A stretch of DNA of 64,000 nucleotides from NCBI RefSeq assembly GCF_005503555.1, contig NZ_SCNG01000001.1, forward strand, positions 310,001 to 374,000, given 5' to 3'. Position 1 is the first letter of the stretch; each line of letters opens with the position of its first letter. Positions 26,957 through 36,304 of this stretch are shown here, one piece after another. The DNA comes from Rudaea sp. 3F27F6 (lineage in GTDB: Bacteria > Pseudomonadota > Gammaproteobacteria > Xanthomonadales > Rhodanobacteraceae). Both the position numbers and the translations under genes were made by a program. The notes beneath the pieces were generated by a model that saw only the letters and a program-made list of their open reading frames with translations, was not told the DNA's origin and searched no databases.

Positions 26957-27391
26957 ATGGACATCGTAACGTTGAATGAAATGATCGAAGCACTGGAAGA
27001 CGGCCGCAAGTTCTACGCCGAGGCCGCCGACAAAGTGAGCCGTGCCGATCTCAAGGCGCTGTTCGGAGATTTGGCCAAGACGAAAGAAACCATAGCGAAC
27101 GATCTCAAGACCGAAGCGGTTCACGAGCAGCAGAAACCTGCGCAGCACGGCAGCTTCTCCGGCAGGCTGCGCATTCTCTATGCCGAGACGCGCGCGGCGC
27201 TGAGTTCGGACAAGGACTACACCTTTATCGCCGCGCTCGAAGAAAGCGAAGACCGCATCCTGCATGTGTTCGGCAGCGCCATCGTCAATTCCGATGATGC
27301 GAAGGTACGCGCGATTGCGCAGAAGCATCTTGCCGCCGTGACCCGCGGCCATGCGCAGATGAGCAATCTGAAGCGCGCCAAGGCCGCATAA
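26957..27391 (+). CDS. DUF2383 (ferritin-like helical bundle) protein
   Basis: 144 residues, all helical. The opening MDIVTLNEMIEALEDGRKFY and the spaced Glu/His residues fit the PA2169-type DUF2383 family, small four-helix proteins of the ferritin-like superfamily found among stress genes; no activity is proven. GAGGAGCGAAC precedes the ATG. First gene of a short plus-strand run with the metallothionein and the lipoprotein. Confidence 0.75.
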   Translation: MDIVTLNEMIEALEDGRKFYAEAADKVSRADLKALFGDLAKTKETIANDLKTEAVHEQQKPAQHGSFSGRLRILYAETRAALSSDKDYTFIAALEESEDRILHVFGSAIVNSDDAKVRAIAQKHLAAVTRGHAQMSNLKRAKAA

Positions 27392-27412
27392 CTCCGGCGC
27401 GAGCGCGATTTC

Positions 27413-27435
27413 CATCCCGCCGAAAATGCGGGATG
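27413..27435 (+). terminator. Hairpin after the DUF2383 gene
   Basis: CATCCCGC (27413-27420) and GCGGGATG (27428-27435) form a perfect 8-bp stem with a 7-base loop, 22 bases after the stop codon. No T tract follows, so it may be an attenuator or mRNA stabiliser rather than a full terminator. Confidence 0.45.
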
Positions 27436-27543
27436 CACGTCATCCAAGGCAACGCGCGCGAAGCCCTCGCACACCGAAGCGAAGGAGCGGAACTGCGCAT
27501 CGCGGCGCACCGATCGCTCGTTGCCCTTCACGAGGAGACCGAC

Positions 27544-27750
27544 ATGATCATCGATCAAGCCAAGGAAAAGTGTTCCCACAAACCCTGCGCCTGCACGGTG
27601 GAACCCGGCAGGGCCTATTGCGGCGCATATTGCGAAGCCGCGGCCTCCATGCCGGCGCCCGTGGGAGAGGAAAGCTGCGGGTGCAGACATTCCTCCTGCG
27701 CGGACACGGCACAGCCGAAGCGACAGGAAGAGACGGCGCAGGCCGTTTAG
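27544..27750 (+). CDS. Bacterial metallothionein (SmtA/BmtA-like)
   Basis: 68 residues from the ATG at 27544, preceded by GAGGAGACC; the frame extends further upstream to 27433 but without the family pattern. Cysteines run CSHKPCAC, then AYCGAYCEAA, then CGCRHSSC, with His in between. This is the zinc-finger-like pattern of Pseudomonas metallothioneins, which bind Zn, Cd or Cu in clusters. The C-terminal tail (QPKRQEETAQAV) is longer than in some relatives. Likely a metal buffer in the cytoplasm. Confidence 0.85.
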   Translation: MIIDQAKEKCSHKPCACTVEPGRAYCGAYCEAAASMPAPVGEESCGCRHSSCADTAQPKRQEETAQAV

Positions 27751-27781
27751 ATCGGCCATTCAATATCGAGGAGTACGCAGC

Positions 27782-28249
27782 ATGAAATCCATCAGACCGA
27801 TGCTCATCGTCTTTGCCGGCGCGCTGGCCCTGACGGCCTGCGCCAAACAGGGCGCGGACCCGGCCAAGGTCCAGGCCGACGTCACCAAGGCCCAGACCGA
27901 AGGGCAGGAAAAGATCGCCGTCGCGCAAGAGAAATTCGAACGCGCAAAAATGGAAGCGAATGCTACGCCGGTGAATGCGGATGCGGGCGGCACCGCGACG
28001 CCGGCGCCGCCGGTCAGCGTCGACGCACCGCCGAGCACGGCGCTGGTCACCACCGATCCCGCAGCACGCCTCGCCGACGCCCAGTTCGATTTGGACAAGG
28101 CCAAAGCCGAACAGGCCTACAACGTCGCGCTCGCGCGTTGCGAGGATCGCGTGGGCGATGCGAACAAGGCCTGCCGCGATCTGGCGAAGTCGACTTACGA
28201 TTCTGCGGTCGATTCAGCCAAGGCGAAAACGCGGATGGTTCATCCGTAG
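27782..28249 (+). CDS. Small lipoprotein with helical repeats
   Basis: 155 residues. Signal with lipobox LTAC at residues 17-20. The mature part is Ala/Lys/Glu rich with two helical stretches (PAKVQADVTKAQTEGQEK and FDLDKAKAEQAYNVALARC) split by a Pro/Ala/Thr linker. Two further cysteines lie near the end (ARCEDR and KACRD) and could form a disulfide. No family name assigned. It follows the metallothionein by 31 bases. Confidence 0.75.
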   Translation: MKSIRPMLIVFAGALALTACAKQGADPAKVQADVTKAQTEGQEKIAVAQEKFERAKMEANATPVNADAGGTATPAPPVSVDAPPSTALVTTDPAARLADAQFDLDKAKAEQAYNVALARCEDRVGDANKACRDLAKSTYDSAVDSAKAKTRMVHP

Positions 28250-28366
28250 ACCAGCAAGGATTCTGAATAAGATCGAGCCGCTCGAACGCAAACGTCACGG
28301 CCGGGCAAGCGTCTCGGTTGTATCCGGATCGAGTTGGACGCGCCGACAGAGGGACCGAGTCGGCGC

Positions 28367-30700
28367 TCAGCTTTTCGCGAGGCGTGCGGAAGCACGTCCC
28401 GCATAGTCGACCAGCCTGTCGCGCTGTTTCTTGGTGAACACGCGCGGCACCGTGTCGAGCACGCACAGCGTGCCGATCGGCTGGCCGTCGGGTGCGTGCA
28501 GCGGCGCACCGGCGTAAAAACGCAGGCCGCCCTCGCGCAATAGCGGATTGCCGGCGAAGCGCCGGTCGCGCATCAAGTCCTCGACCACTTCGATGCCGTT
28601 CTTGGCGACGACGTGGCTGCAGATCGACTTGCCGCGCGCCACGCTCTTCGCTTTCGCCAGTTCGGGCGGCAGGCCGAAACCGGACTTGATCGTCTGCCGA
28701 TCGCGATGGATCAGCGAGACGAAGGCGGTCGGCACGGCGAAGTACTTTGCGACCTCCGTGGTCAAGCCGTCGAGTTCGGACAGGGTGTCGCGATCGGCGA
28801 TGCCGAACCGGTCGAGCGCGGCCAGGCGTTCGTCTTCCTGCTCCGGTATCGCGGCCTCGGCGACGAACGCTTCGTTGTTCATCATGTAGCCTTCGCACAT
28901 CGCCACGGCTTCGCCGATGGTCGCGACGACCGCATCGACGCCGGCTATTTCCTCGCGCGCCGGCGTATCCTGCGCGTCGCCCGACTCTTCCCACAGGCCC
29001 AGGGCCATGCGCTGTTCGGGCGCGGCCAATTTCACCCGCCCGCACATCTTCGCCGCCTGATCAGGCGTCGTCGGCGGCGTCGCCGAGACGAAGACGATGT
29101 CCACGCGTTGCTCGCCGAGTTCTTCGAGCAGGCGGCGCACGTCGGCGCGGCTGGTCACGGCGTGCGCGTCGAAGCGCTCCAGGCGCAGCGCCTTGACCAG
29201 CATAAGCCCGGCGAGCAGGTCGCGTTCCGCACGCGCGGGCAGCACGATCACGCGACACGGCTGCGCGGGCAACTCGACCGCGCCGTCGTACTCGCTCTCG
29301 GACTCGACCTCGTCGATCATGTCGCGCACCGACTTCGCCACCGCGTCGCGCTGCTCCGCCTGCAGGCGCGCGTCGGCGTAGTCGCGCTCGTAGGTGCGCA
29401 CGACCGGCAGCAACACTTGATCGTAAAACTGCACGAGCGAATTGGCGCCGACGAAATTCCCCGCGGCCTCGTATCCGCTCGATACGGCGCGCTGGCGCAA
29501 CAGGCGCCGGTACATCTGTTCGGGCGGCGACAGCGCGTCGTCCTCACCGAGCATCACGCTGAGGAAGGCAAGGCTCGGTATATGCCGCCCAAGCACAACG
29601 AGACAGACCGTCAGCGGCGTCGACAGCAGCAGCCCGATCGGCCCCCACAGCGTGGTCCAGAACACCGCGGCGATGATCAGAGCGAACGACGACACGCCCG
29701 TGCTCGCTCCGTACAGCCACGGTTCGAGCACGTTGCTCGTCACCAATTCCAAGGCGAGGAACAGGCCGAGGGTCAGCAGCGGGCCCATCCACGACGGCGA
29801 CACCGCGAGCGACAGCAGCAACGGCGGCACCGCGGCGATCCACGGACCGACATAGGGCACGAAGCGCAGCACCGTGGCGAGACCGCCCCAGAGCAGCGCG
29901 TTCGGCACGCCGATGAAATGCAGCCCCGCGGCAAGCGCCGCGCCGTAAAGCAGGTTCGTCACCAGCTGCATGCTCAGATAGCGGCGGATGCGCGACGAAC
30001 CGTCGTCGATCGCGCGCGCGGTCACGCCGATGCGGCCGTGGCCGACAAGGCGGATAAAGCGTTCCTGCAGATCGTCGGCCTTGATCGCCATGAACACGAC
30101 GAGAAGGATGACGAGAAAGCTCGTGCCGAGCGACCCCATAAGCGGTTCGGCATAGGCTTCTAGCGCGTCGAACGGGGTCTTCTTCACCGTGTCGACGACG
30201 CGCACGTCGAGCGGCCCGCGCGCAGCTGCGGCGCCCTTGTCGGGCGCCGCCTGTTCGGCGGTTTTCTGCAGGTCTTCGGAAAGATGGGTGAGCTTGGCGA
30301 GCACGCCGTTGTTCGTCGGCACGACATCGCGGATCTTCGCGGCGAGATTGCCGCGATAGGCCGGCAATTGATTCGCCAGATCCTGCAACTGCCGCGAGAG
30401 AACGACGCCGAGTTCGACCAGCGCAGCGAGCACGACGATCAGCACCAGCACCGCCGCGACCGTGCGCCCGATCCAGCGCGCAAGCCAAGCAATCAAAGGT
30501 TCGAGCATGAACGCGAACAGCGCCGACAGCGCGAGCGGCACGAACACTTCGCGGCCGAAATAGAGCATGGCGAAGATCGCCACGACGAGGGCGAGCGCCC
30601 AGATGCGCGTCAGCGCTTCGGCGACGGCCTGCGGATTGTCCGCAACGGCAGCGTCGCGCGCCCTGCGCACGTCCACTCGACTGGGTTCGGCGGGCGCCAT
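28367..30700 (-). CDS. AI-2E-family permease fused to a GAF domain
   Basis: 777 residues against about 350-400 for ordinary AI-2E/PerM proteins. Residues 30-365: a multi-TM AI-2E permease (FVPLALSALFAFMLEPLIAW, RFVPYVGPWIAAVPPLLLS). Residues 480-580: a Rossmann-like cytosolic segment (CRVIVLPARAERDLLAGL, VDIVFVSATPP) that resembles a B12-binding fold but lacks the DxHxxG motif. Residues 620-777: a GAF domain of the two-component/cyclase type (VPTAFVSLIHRDRQTIKS, YAGAPLHAPDGQPIGTLCVLD). A sensor-coupled transporter is inferred. The ATG at 30700 suits the N-terminus. Confidence 0.85.
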   Translation of the reverse strand: MAPAEPSRVDVRRARDAAVADNPQAVAEALTRIWALALVVAIFAMLYFGREVFVPLALSALFAFMLEPLIAWLARWIGRTVAAVLVLIVVLAALVELGVVLSRQLQDLANQLPAYRGNLAAKIRDVVPTNNGVLAKLTHLSEDLQKTAEQAAPDKGAAAARGPLDVRVVDTVKKTPFDALEAYAEPLMGSLGTSFLVILLVVFMAIKADDLQERFIRLVGHGRIGVTARAIDDGSSRIRRYLSMQLVTNLLYGAALAAGLHFIGVPNALLWGGLATVLRFVPYVGPWIAAVPPLLLSLAVSPSWMGPLLTLGLFLALELVTSNVLEPWLYGASTGVSSFALIIAAVFWTTLWGPIGLLLSTPLTVCLVVLGRHIPSLAFLSVMLGEDDALSPPEQMYRRLLRQRAVSSGYEAAGNFVGANSLVQFYDQVLLPVVRTYERDYADARLQAEQRDAVAKSVRDMIDEVESESEYDGAVELPAQPCRVIVLPARAERDLLAGLMLVKALRLERFDAHAVTSRADVRRLLEELGEQRVDIVFVSATPPTTPDQAAKMCGRVKLAAPEQRMALGLWEESGDAQDTPAREEIAGVDAVVATIGEAVAMCEGYMMNNEAFVAEAAIPEQEDERLAALDRFGIADRDTLSELDGLTTEVAKYFAVPTAFVSLIHRDRQTIKSGFGLPPELAKAKSVARGKSICSHVVAKNGIEVVEDLMRDRRFAGNPLLREGGLRFYAGAPLHAPDGQPIGTLCVLDTVPRVFTKKQRDRLVDYAGRASARLAKS

Positions 30701-30709
30701 GCCCTGCCC

Positions 30710-31183
30710 TCAGCCTCCCGACTCGTCGGCCGCGGCGGGCGGCGCAGCGTCGGCCACGTCGCGCGGCGCGGCAGGTGCGGCGACGAATTGTTCGTACAGC
30801 CTGATTGCCACCGAAGCGAGCATGGTCGCGCCGGCCGTGCGCCACCACAATCCGGCCGCGGAAAGAATCCAGCGCCGCCGCGCCGACACGACCCAGATCG
30901 CGACGGCGCCGCACAGCGCGGCGACGGTCACCGCGGTCCACGGCTGCCGCCGCACGGCGTCCTCGACCGCGGGCCGCGCAAGCTCCAATCCCGAATGCAG
31001 CGAACTGCGCTCCCAGCCGTTCTTCGCCGCCGCCGCGGCGTCGTCCCACAACATGCCGCCCCACAGACTGTCGGCCGCCGCACCGCGGCGCTTGCCCTTG
31101 CGCGAGCCGCTTGCCAGCGCGCCGGCCAGCGCCGCGCGGCTGTTTTCCAGCGAGCGCACCGCGGCGGCGACTTCATCGTTCAT
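30710..31183 (-). CDS. Small membrane protein, last of a YqjD/YqjE/YqjK-like trio
   Basis: 157 residues. Cytoplasmic N-terminal half, one hydrophobic segment (residues about 83-101, WTAVTVAALCGAVAIWVV), and a second weaker one (ATMLASVAIRLYEQF). Overlaps the upstream phage-holin-like gene by eleven bases. By position it is the third of a trio found together in many proteobacteria; function unknown, possibly envelope stress or ribosome anchoring. Confidence 0.65.
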   Translation of the reverse strand: MNDEVAAAVRSLENSRAALAGALASGSRKGKRRGAAADSLWGGMLWDDAAAAAKNGWERSSLHSGLELARPAVEDAVRRQPWTAVTVAALCGAVAIWVVSARRRWILSAAGLWWRTAGATMLASVAIRLYEQFVAAPAAPRDVADAAPPAAADESGG

Positions 31184-31577
31184 CGGCGGCCTCCGCAGGC
31201 TCGCGCGCCGGCGGACCGGCCTGGCGCAGCAGATCGAGATCGCGCTGCAGTTGTTCGGTCAGCGCCTCCGACATCGGCGGCGGCCGCAGGCGCAGCGCGG
31301 CGACGAGGCTGCCGGCGGCGACGAGCAGACATACCAGCGGCACGATCCACGCGCGCCAGCTCGCGACATCGATGCCGTTCGACCACATGGTCAGCACGAC
31401 CGCGCTGCTCAGCAGTCCGGTCAGCACGAACAGCGCCGCAAGCGCGAAGGCGACGGCACGCCAGACCCAGGAGCGCAGCGATACGGACAGTTCGGCGCGG
31501 ATCAGCTCCGCGTAGCCGAGCGCGTGCTCGCCGATCAGATCGACGTGCCGCGCCAGGGTGAGCAGGAAGCGGATCAT
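31173..31577 (-). CDS. YqjE/phage-holin-family (DUF1469-like) membrane protein
   Basis: 134 residues. N-terminal amphipathic helix (HVDLIGEHALGYAELIRAEL), then two TM segments (residues about 41-65 and 78-95), and a charged cytoplasmic C-terminus. This is the layout of the YqjE/holin superfamily III group. It sits between a DUF883-type gene and the third trio member, overlapping the latter. Confidence 0.75.
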   Translation of the reverse strand: MIRFLLTLARHVDLIGEHALGYAELIRAELSVSLRSWVWRAVAFALAALFVLTGLLSSAVVLTMWSNGIDVASWRAWIVPLVCLLVAAGSLVAALRLRPPPMSEALTEQLQRDLDLLRQAGPPAREPAEAADER

Positions 31578-31646
31578 GGCGCGCGGCTCCGCTTACGCCA
31601 ACATGGCGCACGCTCGATGAGGAATCGTGGCGCGAGCATGCGCACT

Positions 31647-31967
31647 TCAGCGCCTGCCCGCTCCGAGCAGCAGGGCGACGAACGCCCCGGCCGCTGCGGC
31701 AACGAGCACCGCCTGCAGCGGTTTTTCCACGATGCGCTCGCGCGTCGCGGCGAGCACGTCGGCCGCATGTTCGCGGAAGCCTTCGCCCGCGTCGTCCTCG
31801 GGCGGCGGTTCGCTGCGCGCGCTGGTGCTCTTGTGCGCAGATTTCGCACGGGTCGGCTTGCGGCTGCGGCGAGTAGTCGTTTTGCGCACGGTTTCGTCCG
31901 CGTTGACGTCGTCGCCCGTCTGAGCGGTACGTTCTTCTAGAGTCTCGTCGGATGGGTCTGATGACAT
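31647..31967 (-). CDS. YqjD/ElaB-like (DUF883-type) membrane-anchored protein
   Basis: 106 residues from the ATG at 31967, which has AGGAG nine bases upstream; a GTG at 31976 is less likely. Basic and acidic N-terminus, then REHAADVLAATRERIVEKPL, the usual element before the C-terminal TM segment (AVLVAAAAGAFVALLLGA). Related E. coli proteins (YqjD, ElaB) tether ribosomes to the inner membrane in stationary phase. First of the trio. Confidence 0.75.
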   Translation of the reverse strand: MSSDPSDETLEERTAQTGDDVNADETVRKTTTRRSRKPTRAKSAHKSTSARSEPPPEDDAGEGFREHAADVLAATRERIVEKPLQAVLVAAAAGAFVALLLGAGRR

Positions 31968-32261
31968 GAGCGGCACTCCTTTGGACGGCGGGCGCTCGAC
32001 GTGCGAGCAAACCGGCCTGGTTCGCCTGGCTGCGGCGACGACTGGCGCGGGACGGACCCGCCTCGCCGCCGATTACCGAGCATTTGCTACAACCCTGCGC
32101 CGATAATGGCAAAAAGCGGTGCGCAAAGTACAGTTTTTGCCCGCCTGCGGACGGCGCCCATTCATGCGACCGGAGTGCGGTTTTTTCCGGCCGCCGCGCT
32201 CACGCCGGCGAGACAAGCACGTTGACGCTGGATATTTGGACGTCTAGACTTCCATACGTTA

Positions 32262-32434
32262 GAGGTGCCGGAGTAACGCCCCGGCTGAAAAGGGAATCCG
32301 GTGCGAATCCGGAGCTGCCCCGCAGCGGTATGTGGAAACGAAATCGCCATAGGCACTGGATCGATCGATCCGGGAAGCGGCGAAAGTAGGAGGGTCCGTC
32401 ACCGGCCCCGCGTCCACGAGCCCGAAGACCTGCC
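32262..32434 (+). ncRNA. Cobalamin (B12) riboswitch upstream of metE
   Basis: Blocks in order: GGTGCC at the start, AAAAGGGAATCCGGTG (32288-32303), AATCCGGAGCTGCCCCGCAG (32306-32325), GCACTGG (32353-32359), CGGGAAGCGG, AAAGTAGGAGGGT and the closing GCCCGAAGACCTGCC (32419-32433). This is a very complete match to the class. It should repress metE when B12 is available. The remaining leader to 32681 holds a palindrome-rich GCCGCGCGGC stem near 32611, a candidate for the expression platform. Confidence 0.95.
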
Positions 32435-32681
32435 TTTGCCGGAAGGATCAAACCTTTCGAACCGACTCGGAGCTTTCGCGGGAAAGTCACGGGCGAACGC
32501 GCACCCGCCCTTTGCGGCGGTCGCCGCATCGCCTTGACTCCTCGTTATCGGTCCGGTTCGCCCGCGGGGGCGAGGGTCGACGCTGCGCACCATTCTCCGT
32601 GAGGCTCCCGCCGCGCGGCGGTTTGCTCTGTCGCAACGCCTGCTTTCGTTCCTCAGTGTCCATTACGCACGAGGAATTTAC

Positions 32682-34955
32682 ATGTCACTTGTCACCAACC
32701 TAGGTTTTCCGCGCATCGGCCGCAAGCGCGAATTGAAGACCGCACTGGAAAACTACTGGAAAGGCGCGATCGACGCCGACGCGCTGCGCGAGACCGCACG
32801 CGAACTGCGCCAGCGCCACTGGCAGTTGCAGCGCGATGCCGGCGCCGACGTCGTTCCGGTCAACGACTTCACGCTCTACGATCACGTCCTCGACACTGCC
32901 TGGCTGTTCGGCGCGGTGCCGCAGGAATATCTCGAACTCGCGCAGAACGATCCGCTCGCGGGCTACTTCGCCACGGCGCGCGGCTACAAGGCCGGCGGCC
33001 GCGATCTGCGTGCGCTTGAAATGACCAAATGGTTCGACACCAACTATCACTATCTCGTGCCCGAGCTGACGCGCGACCAGGTTTTCACCCTGCGCGGCGA
33101 CAAGCCGATCGCCGAATTCCTCGAAGCGCGCGCGCTCGGCCATACCGCGCGGCCGGTGCTGCTCGGTCCGGTTTCGTTCCTCCTGCTGTCGAAGACGGTC
33201 GACGGCAGCGACCGTCTCGCCCTGCTCGACAAGCTCGTGCCGGTCTACGCGGAACTGCTCGGCAAGCTCGCCGACGCGGGCGCCGACTGGGTGCAGCTCG
33301 ACGAACCGCTGCTCGCGCTCGATTTGTGTGACGCCGCCCGGCATGCGTTCCGCTATGCCTATGCCACGCTCGCAGAGGCACGTACGCCGAAGCTACTCCT
33401 CGCGACGTATTTCTCCGGGCTCGACGAAAATCTCGACCTCGCCCTCTCGTTGCCCGCGCATGGATTGCATATTGATCTCGTGCGCGCGCCGCAGTTGCTC
33501 GACGCCGTGCTCGACCATCTGCCGGACGACCGCGTGCTTTCGCTTGGCGTCGTCGACGGGCGCAATATCTGGCGCACCGATCTGCACGCGGCGCTCGGTC
33601 TGATCAAGCGCGCGCGCGCCGCGATCAGCGCGCATCGCCTGCAGATCGCGCCGTCGTGCTCGCTGCTGCACGTGCCGATCGACGCGAGCCCGGAGGCCGC
33701 ACTCGAAATCCATCCGTGGCTCGCGTTCGCACGCGAGAAAGTCGCCGAGCTGCGCACGCTCGCCGATGCCGCCGAAGGCAAGGAAGCGGCGCTCGCCGCC
33801 ATCGCCGCCTCGCGCGAACTGCAGAAGTCGCGGCGCGCGTCCAAGCTCACCGTCAATGCGGCCGTGCGTGAGCGCGTCAAGCAGACCACGGCGCAGCTCG
33901 AACAGCGCCAGTCGGACTACGAAGCGCGCCGGCTCAAGCAAGCGCAGGCGCTTGGCCTGCCGGCCTACCCGACCACGACGATCGGCTCGTTCCCGCAGAC
34001 CGCCGAAGTGCGCCACGCGCGCGCCTCGCACCGCGCGGGCAAGTTGAGCGACGCCGAGTATCGGACCTTCCTCGAAAACGAAACCGCGCAGACGGTGCGC
34101 ATCCAGGAAGAACTCGATATCGACGTGCTCGTGCACGGCGAGTTCGAGCGCAACGACATGGTCGAATACTTCGGCGAGCAGCTCGACGGTTTCGCCTTCA
34201 CCAAGCAGGGCTGGGTGCAGAGCTACGGCTCGCGCTGCGTCAAGCCGCCGATCATCTACGGCGATGTTTCGCGTCCGCAGCCGATGACGGTAGCGTGGTC
34301 GCGCTATGCGCAATCGCTGACCCAGCGCGTGATGAAGGGCATGCTCACCGGGCCGGTGACGATCCTGCAATGGTCGTTCGTGCGCGACGATCAGCCGCGC
34401 GCCGACACCTGCCGCCAGATCGCGCTGGCGCTGCGCGACGAAGTCGTCGACCTCGAAACCGCCGGCATCCGCGTGATCCAGATCGACGAGCCTGCGCTGC
34501 GCGAGGGCCTGCCGCTGCGCCGCCGCGACTGGGACGCCTACCTCGCCTGGGCGGTCGCCTGCTTCCGCGTCGCCGCGGCCGGCGTGCGCGACGAGACGCA
34601 GATCCACACGCACATGTGCTACGCCGAGTTCAACGACATCATCGATGCGGTCGCGGCGCTCGATGCCGACGTGATCTCGATCGAAACTTCGCGCTCGCGC
34701 ATGGAACTGCTCGAAGCGTTCACGCGCTTCCGCTATCCGAGCGGCATCGGCCCCGGCGTGTACGACATCCACTCGCCGCGCGTGCCCGAGTACGACGACA
34801 TGCTCGGCCTGCTGCGCAAGGCGCAGGCGCGGCTCAAGCCCGAACAGCTCTGGGTCAATCCGGACTGCGGCCTGAAGACGCGCGGCTGGCCCGAAGTGAA
34901 GGCCGCGCTCGGCGCAATGGTCGCCGCAGCGAAGGCGTTGCGTCAGGAAGCCTGA
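32682..34955 (+). CDS. metE: Cobalamin-independent methionine synthase
   Basis: 757 residues, full length. Transfers the methyl group of 5-methyltetrahydropteroyl-tri-glutamate to homocysteine. Two barrel domains: N-terminal ([17 protein letters not shown]) and catalytic C-terminal. Zinc ligands visible: HMC in [12 protein letters not shown] (His and Cys) and the Cys in [11 protein letters not shown] near the end. GAGGAATTTAC precedes the ATG at 32682. Controlled by the upstream cobalamin riboswitch, so its B12-dependent counterpart MetH is expected elsewhere. Confidence 0.97.
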   Translation: MSLVTNLGFPRIGRKRELKTALENYWKGAIDADALRETARELRQRHWQLQRDAGADVVPVNDFTLYDHVLDTAWLFGAVPQEYLELAQNDPLAGYFATARGYKAGGRDLRALEMTKWFDTNYHYLVPELTRDQVFTLRGDKPIAEFLEARALGHTARPVLLGPVSFLLLSKTVDGSDRLALLDKLVPVYAELLGKLADAGADWVQLDEPLLALDLCDAARHAFRYAYATLAEARTPKLLLATYFSGLDENLDLALSLPAHGLHIDLVRAPQLLDAVLDHLPDDRVLSLGVVDGRNIWRTDLHAALGLIKRARAAISAHRLQIAPSCSLLHVPIDASPEAALEIHPWLAFAREKVAELRTLADAAEGKEAALAAIAASRELQKSRRASKLTVNAAVRERVKQTTAQLEQRQSDYEARRLKQAQALGLPAYPTTTIGSFPQTAEVRHARASHRAGKLSDAEYRTFLENETAQTVRIQEELDIDVLVHGEFERNDMVEYFGEQLDGFAFTKQGWVQSYGSRCVKPPIIYGDVSRPQPMTVAWSRYAQSLTQRVMKGMLTGPVTILQWSFVRDDQPRADTCRQIALALRDEVVDLETAGIRVIQIDEPALREGLPLRRRDWDAYLAWAVACFRVAAAGVRDETQIHTHMCYAEFNDIIDAVAALDADVISIETSRSRMELLEAFTRFRYPSGIGPGVYDIHSPRVPEYDDMLGLLRKAQARLKPEQLWVNPDCGLKTRGWPEVKAALGAMVAAAKALRQEA

Positions 34956-34992
34956 GGCAGCGAACCACGTGTTTTCGTAGGGGTTCGACTCA

Positions 34993-35035
34993 TCGCACCC
35001 GGCTCTCGGTTCCATTGCCGAAAAGCCGGGTGCGA
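34993..35035. repeat. Palindromic repeat after metE (TCGCACCCGGCT / AGCCGGGTGCGA)
   Basis: Perfect 12-bp arms (34993-35004 and 35024-35035) with a 19-base loop. The flank TTTCGTAGGGGTTCGACTCA resembles half units at 38079-38111 and, inverted, at 63096-63130, so it belongs to a third dispersed repeat family. It could also end the metE transcript. Confidence 0.65.
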
Positions 35036-35138
35036 CTCGAATGCATTTCCACTCGCATGAGGCGCGCGCACGAATCGACGTCTTTTCGTGCGCGAGGCGG
35101 GAAAGTGCGCCTCTACGACTGCCTGTTTCGCGGCAAAA

Positions 35139-36116
35139 TCAAAACACCATATTTAGCGCCAGCGCCGGCGTCACCGTTGCGGCATCGTTGCGGGTGCGCG
35201 GAATCACGCGCATCCCGAGCAGCAGGCCGATGTTCGCGTTCCAGTTGTATTCGACCGCCGGCGCGATCGCGAACGACGTGCGCGGCCCGCTGTCGACATT
35301 CACGTCATCTGCCGGCGCGGCCGGCGACGAACGGCCGACCACGCGCGTGCTTTGCGCGTGACGATAGAGCAGATCCGCAGCGAGTACCCAGTTCTGCGTC
35401 AGGCTGTATTCGAAGGCGAGATCGGCGGTCTGCACGTCGCCCGGCTTCGCCGTGCCGCGAAAGCCCTGCGCCGTGCCGTACACACTGACGTCGGCGACGC
35501 TCGCATCCTGCGCATAGGCGTACGAAAAATTCAGCCGCGTGCGCAGAACGCGCCCGTTCGGCATCCAGAAATACGTCTGCATGTACAGGCCGAGCGTGGT
35601 CGAGCGCGAACCGCTGCCGAGACCGTCGGCGGGACGGTCGCCGAGGCGGTCGTACTTGCCGGTCGGTAGGGACTCCTGCAGGTTGATCGACATCGTCGGC
35701 AGCCAGCCGTCGGGATCGAACTGGGTTAGGCGCCACTGCGCCTGCACGCTGACGTCGCCGACGCCGATGTGCAAGGAGTCCGCGCCGCCGCCGACGCGGT
35801 TGTAGCCGAATGTGGGAATCATGCCGACGGTCAGACGGTCGGTCAGGCCGTAGTTGATATAAGTCAGCGAGCCGAAGCCGTCCGCATGCGGCGATCTCAC
35901 GTCGTAGAGATACGGCTCGACGAGGAAATGTCCCTGCGGCAGCGTCCCGGCCGCGGCGGCGAGCATCGGCCCGGTCCACCACGCCTCGTCGAGCGACTGG
36001 CGCTGGACCGGCGCGGCGCCTTCCGCCGGACCGGCCGTCTCCTGAGCGACAGCGGGCACGCTCGCCAGGACGGCGGCAAGAACGATGGCTTGCAAAGCAA
36101 TGGAAATCAGCGCCAC
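35139..36116 (-). CDS. Outer-membrane beta-barrel protein (phenol MetA pathway transporter-like)
   Basis: 325 residues. Signal peptide (LQAIVLAAVLASVPAVAQ). The mature part shows alternating hydrophobic strands (YLYDVRSPHADGFGSLTYI, LTVGMIPTFGYNRVGGGAD, VYGTAQGFRG) and ends in an aromatic residue (ALALNMVF), as outer-membrane barrels do. Resembles the MetA-pathway phenol degradation transporter family; substrate unknown. Divergent from amgK. Confidence 0.7.
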   Translation of the reverse strand: MALISIALQAIVLAAVLASVPAVAQETAGPAEGAAPVQRQSLDEAWWTGPMLAAAAGTLPQGHFLVEPYLYDVRSPHADGFGSLTYINYGLTDRLTVGMIPTFGYNRVGGGADSLHIGVGDVSVQAQWRLTQFDPDGWLPTMSINLQESLPTGKYDRLGDRPADGLGSGSRSTTLGLYMQTYFWMPNGRVLRTRLNFSYAYAQDASVADVSVYGTAQGFRGTAKPGDVQTADLAFEYSLTQNWVLAADLLYRHAQSTRVVGRSSPAAPADDVNVDSGPRTSFAIAPAVEYNWNANIGLLLGMRVIPRTRNDAATVTPALALNMVF

Positions 36117-36304
36117 GACGACGGCCCCATGCGATGAAGCCGATAAGCTAGACCCCGGCGTGGCGCAGAAACAGGCTCACTGCGCGCGATGTCCCTGGGG
36201 CCACTTCGGCTTGCGACGGGGCGCACCGACGATACCGCAGCGGCGACGGTGGAACGCGATGGCAGCCGTGCATCGGCGGCGCGCCGCCGCTACACTGCGC
36301 CGCC

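Noticed and set aside
28480..28940. GAF part of the AI-2E protein as a separate gene
   Set aside because: The frame is continuous from 30700 to 28367 and no start with a ribosome site precedes the GAF part.
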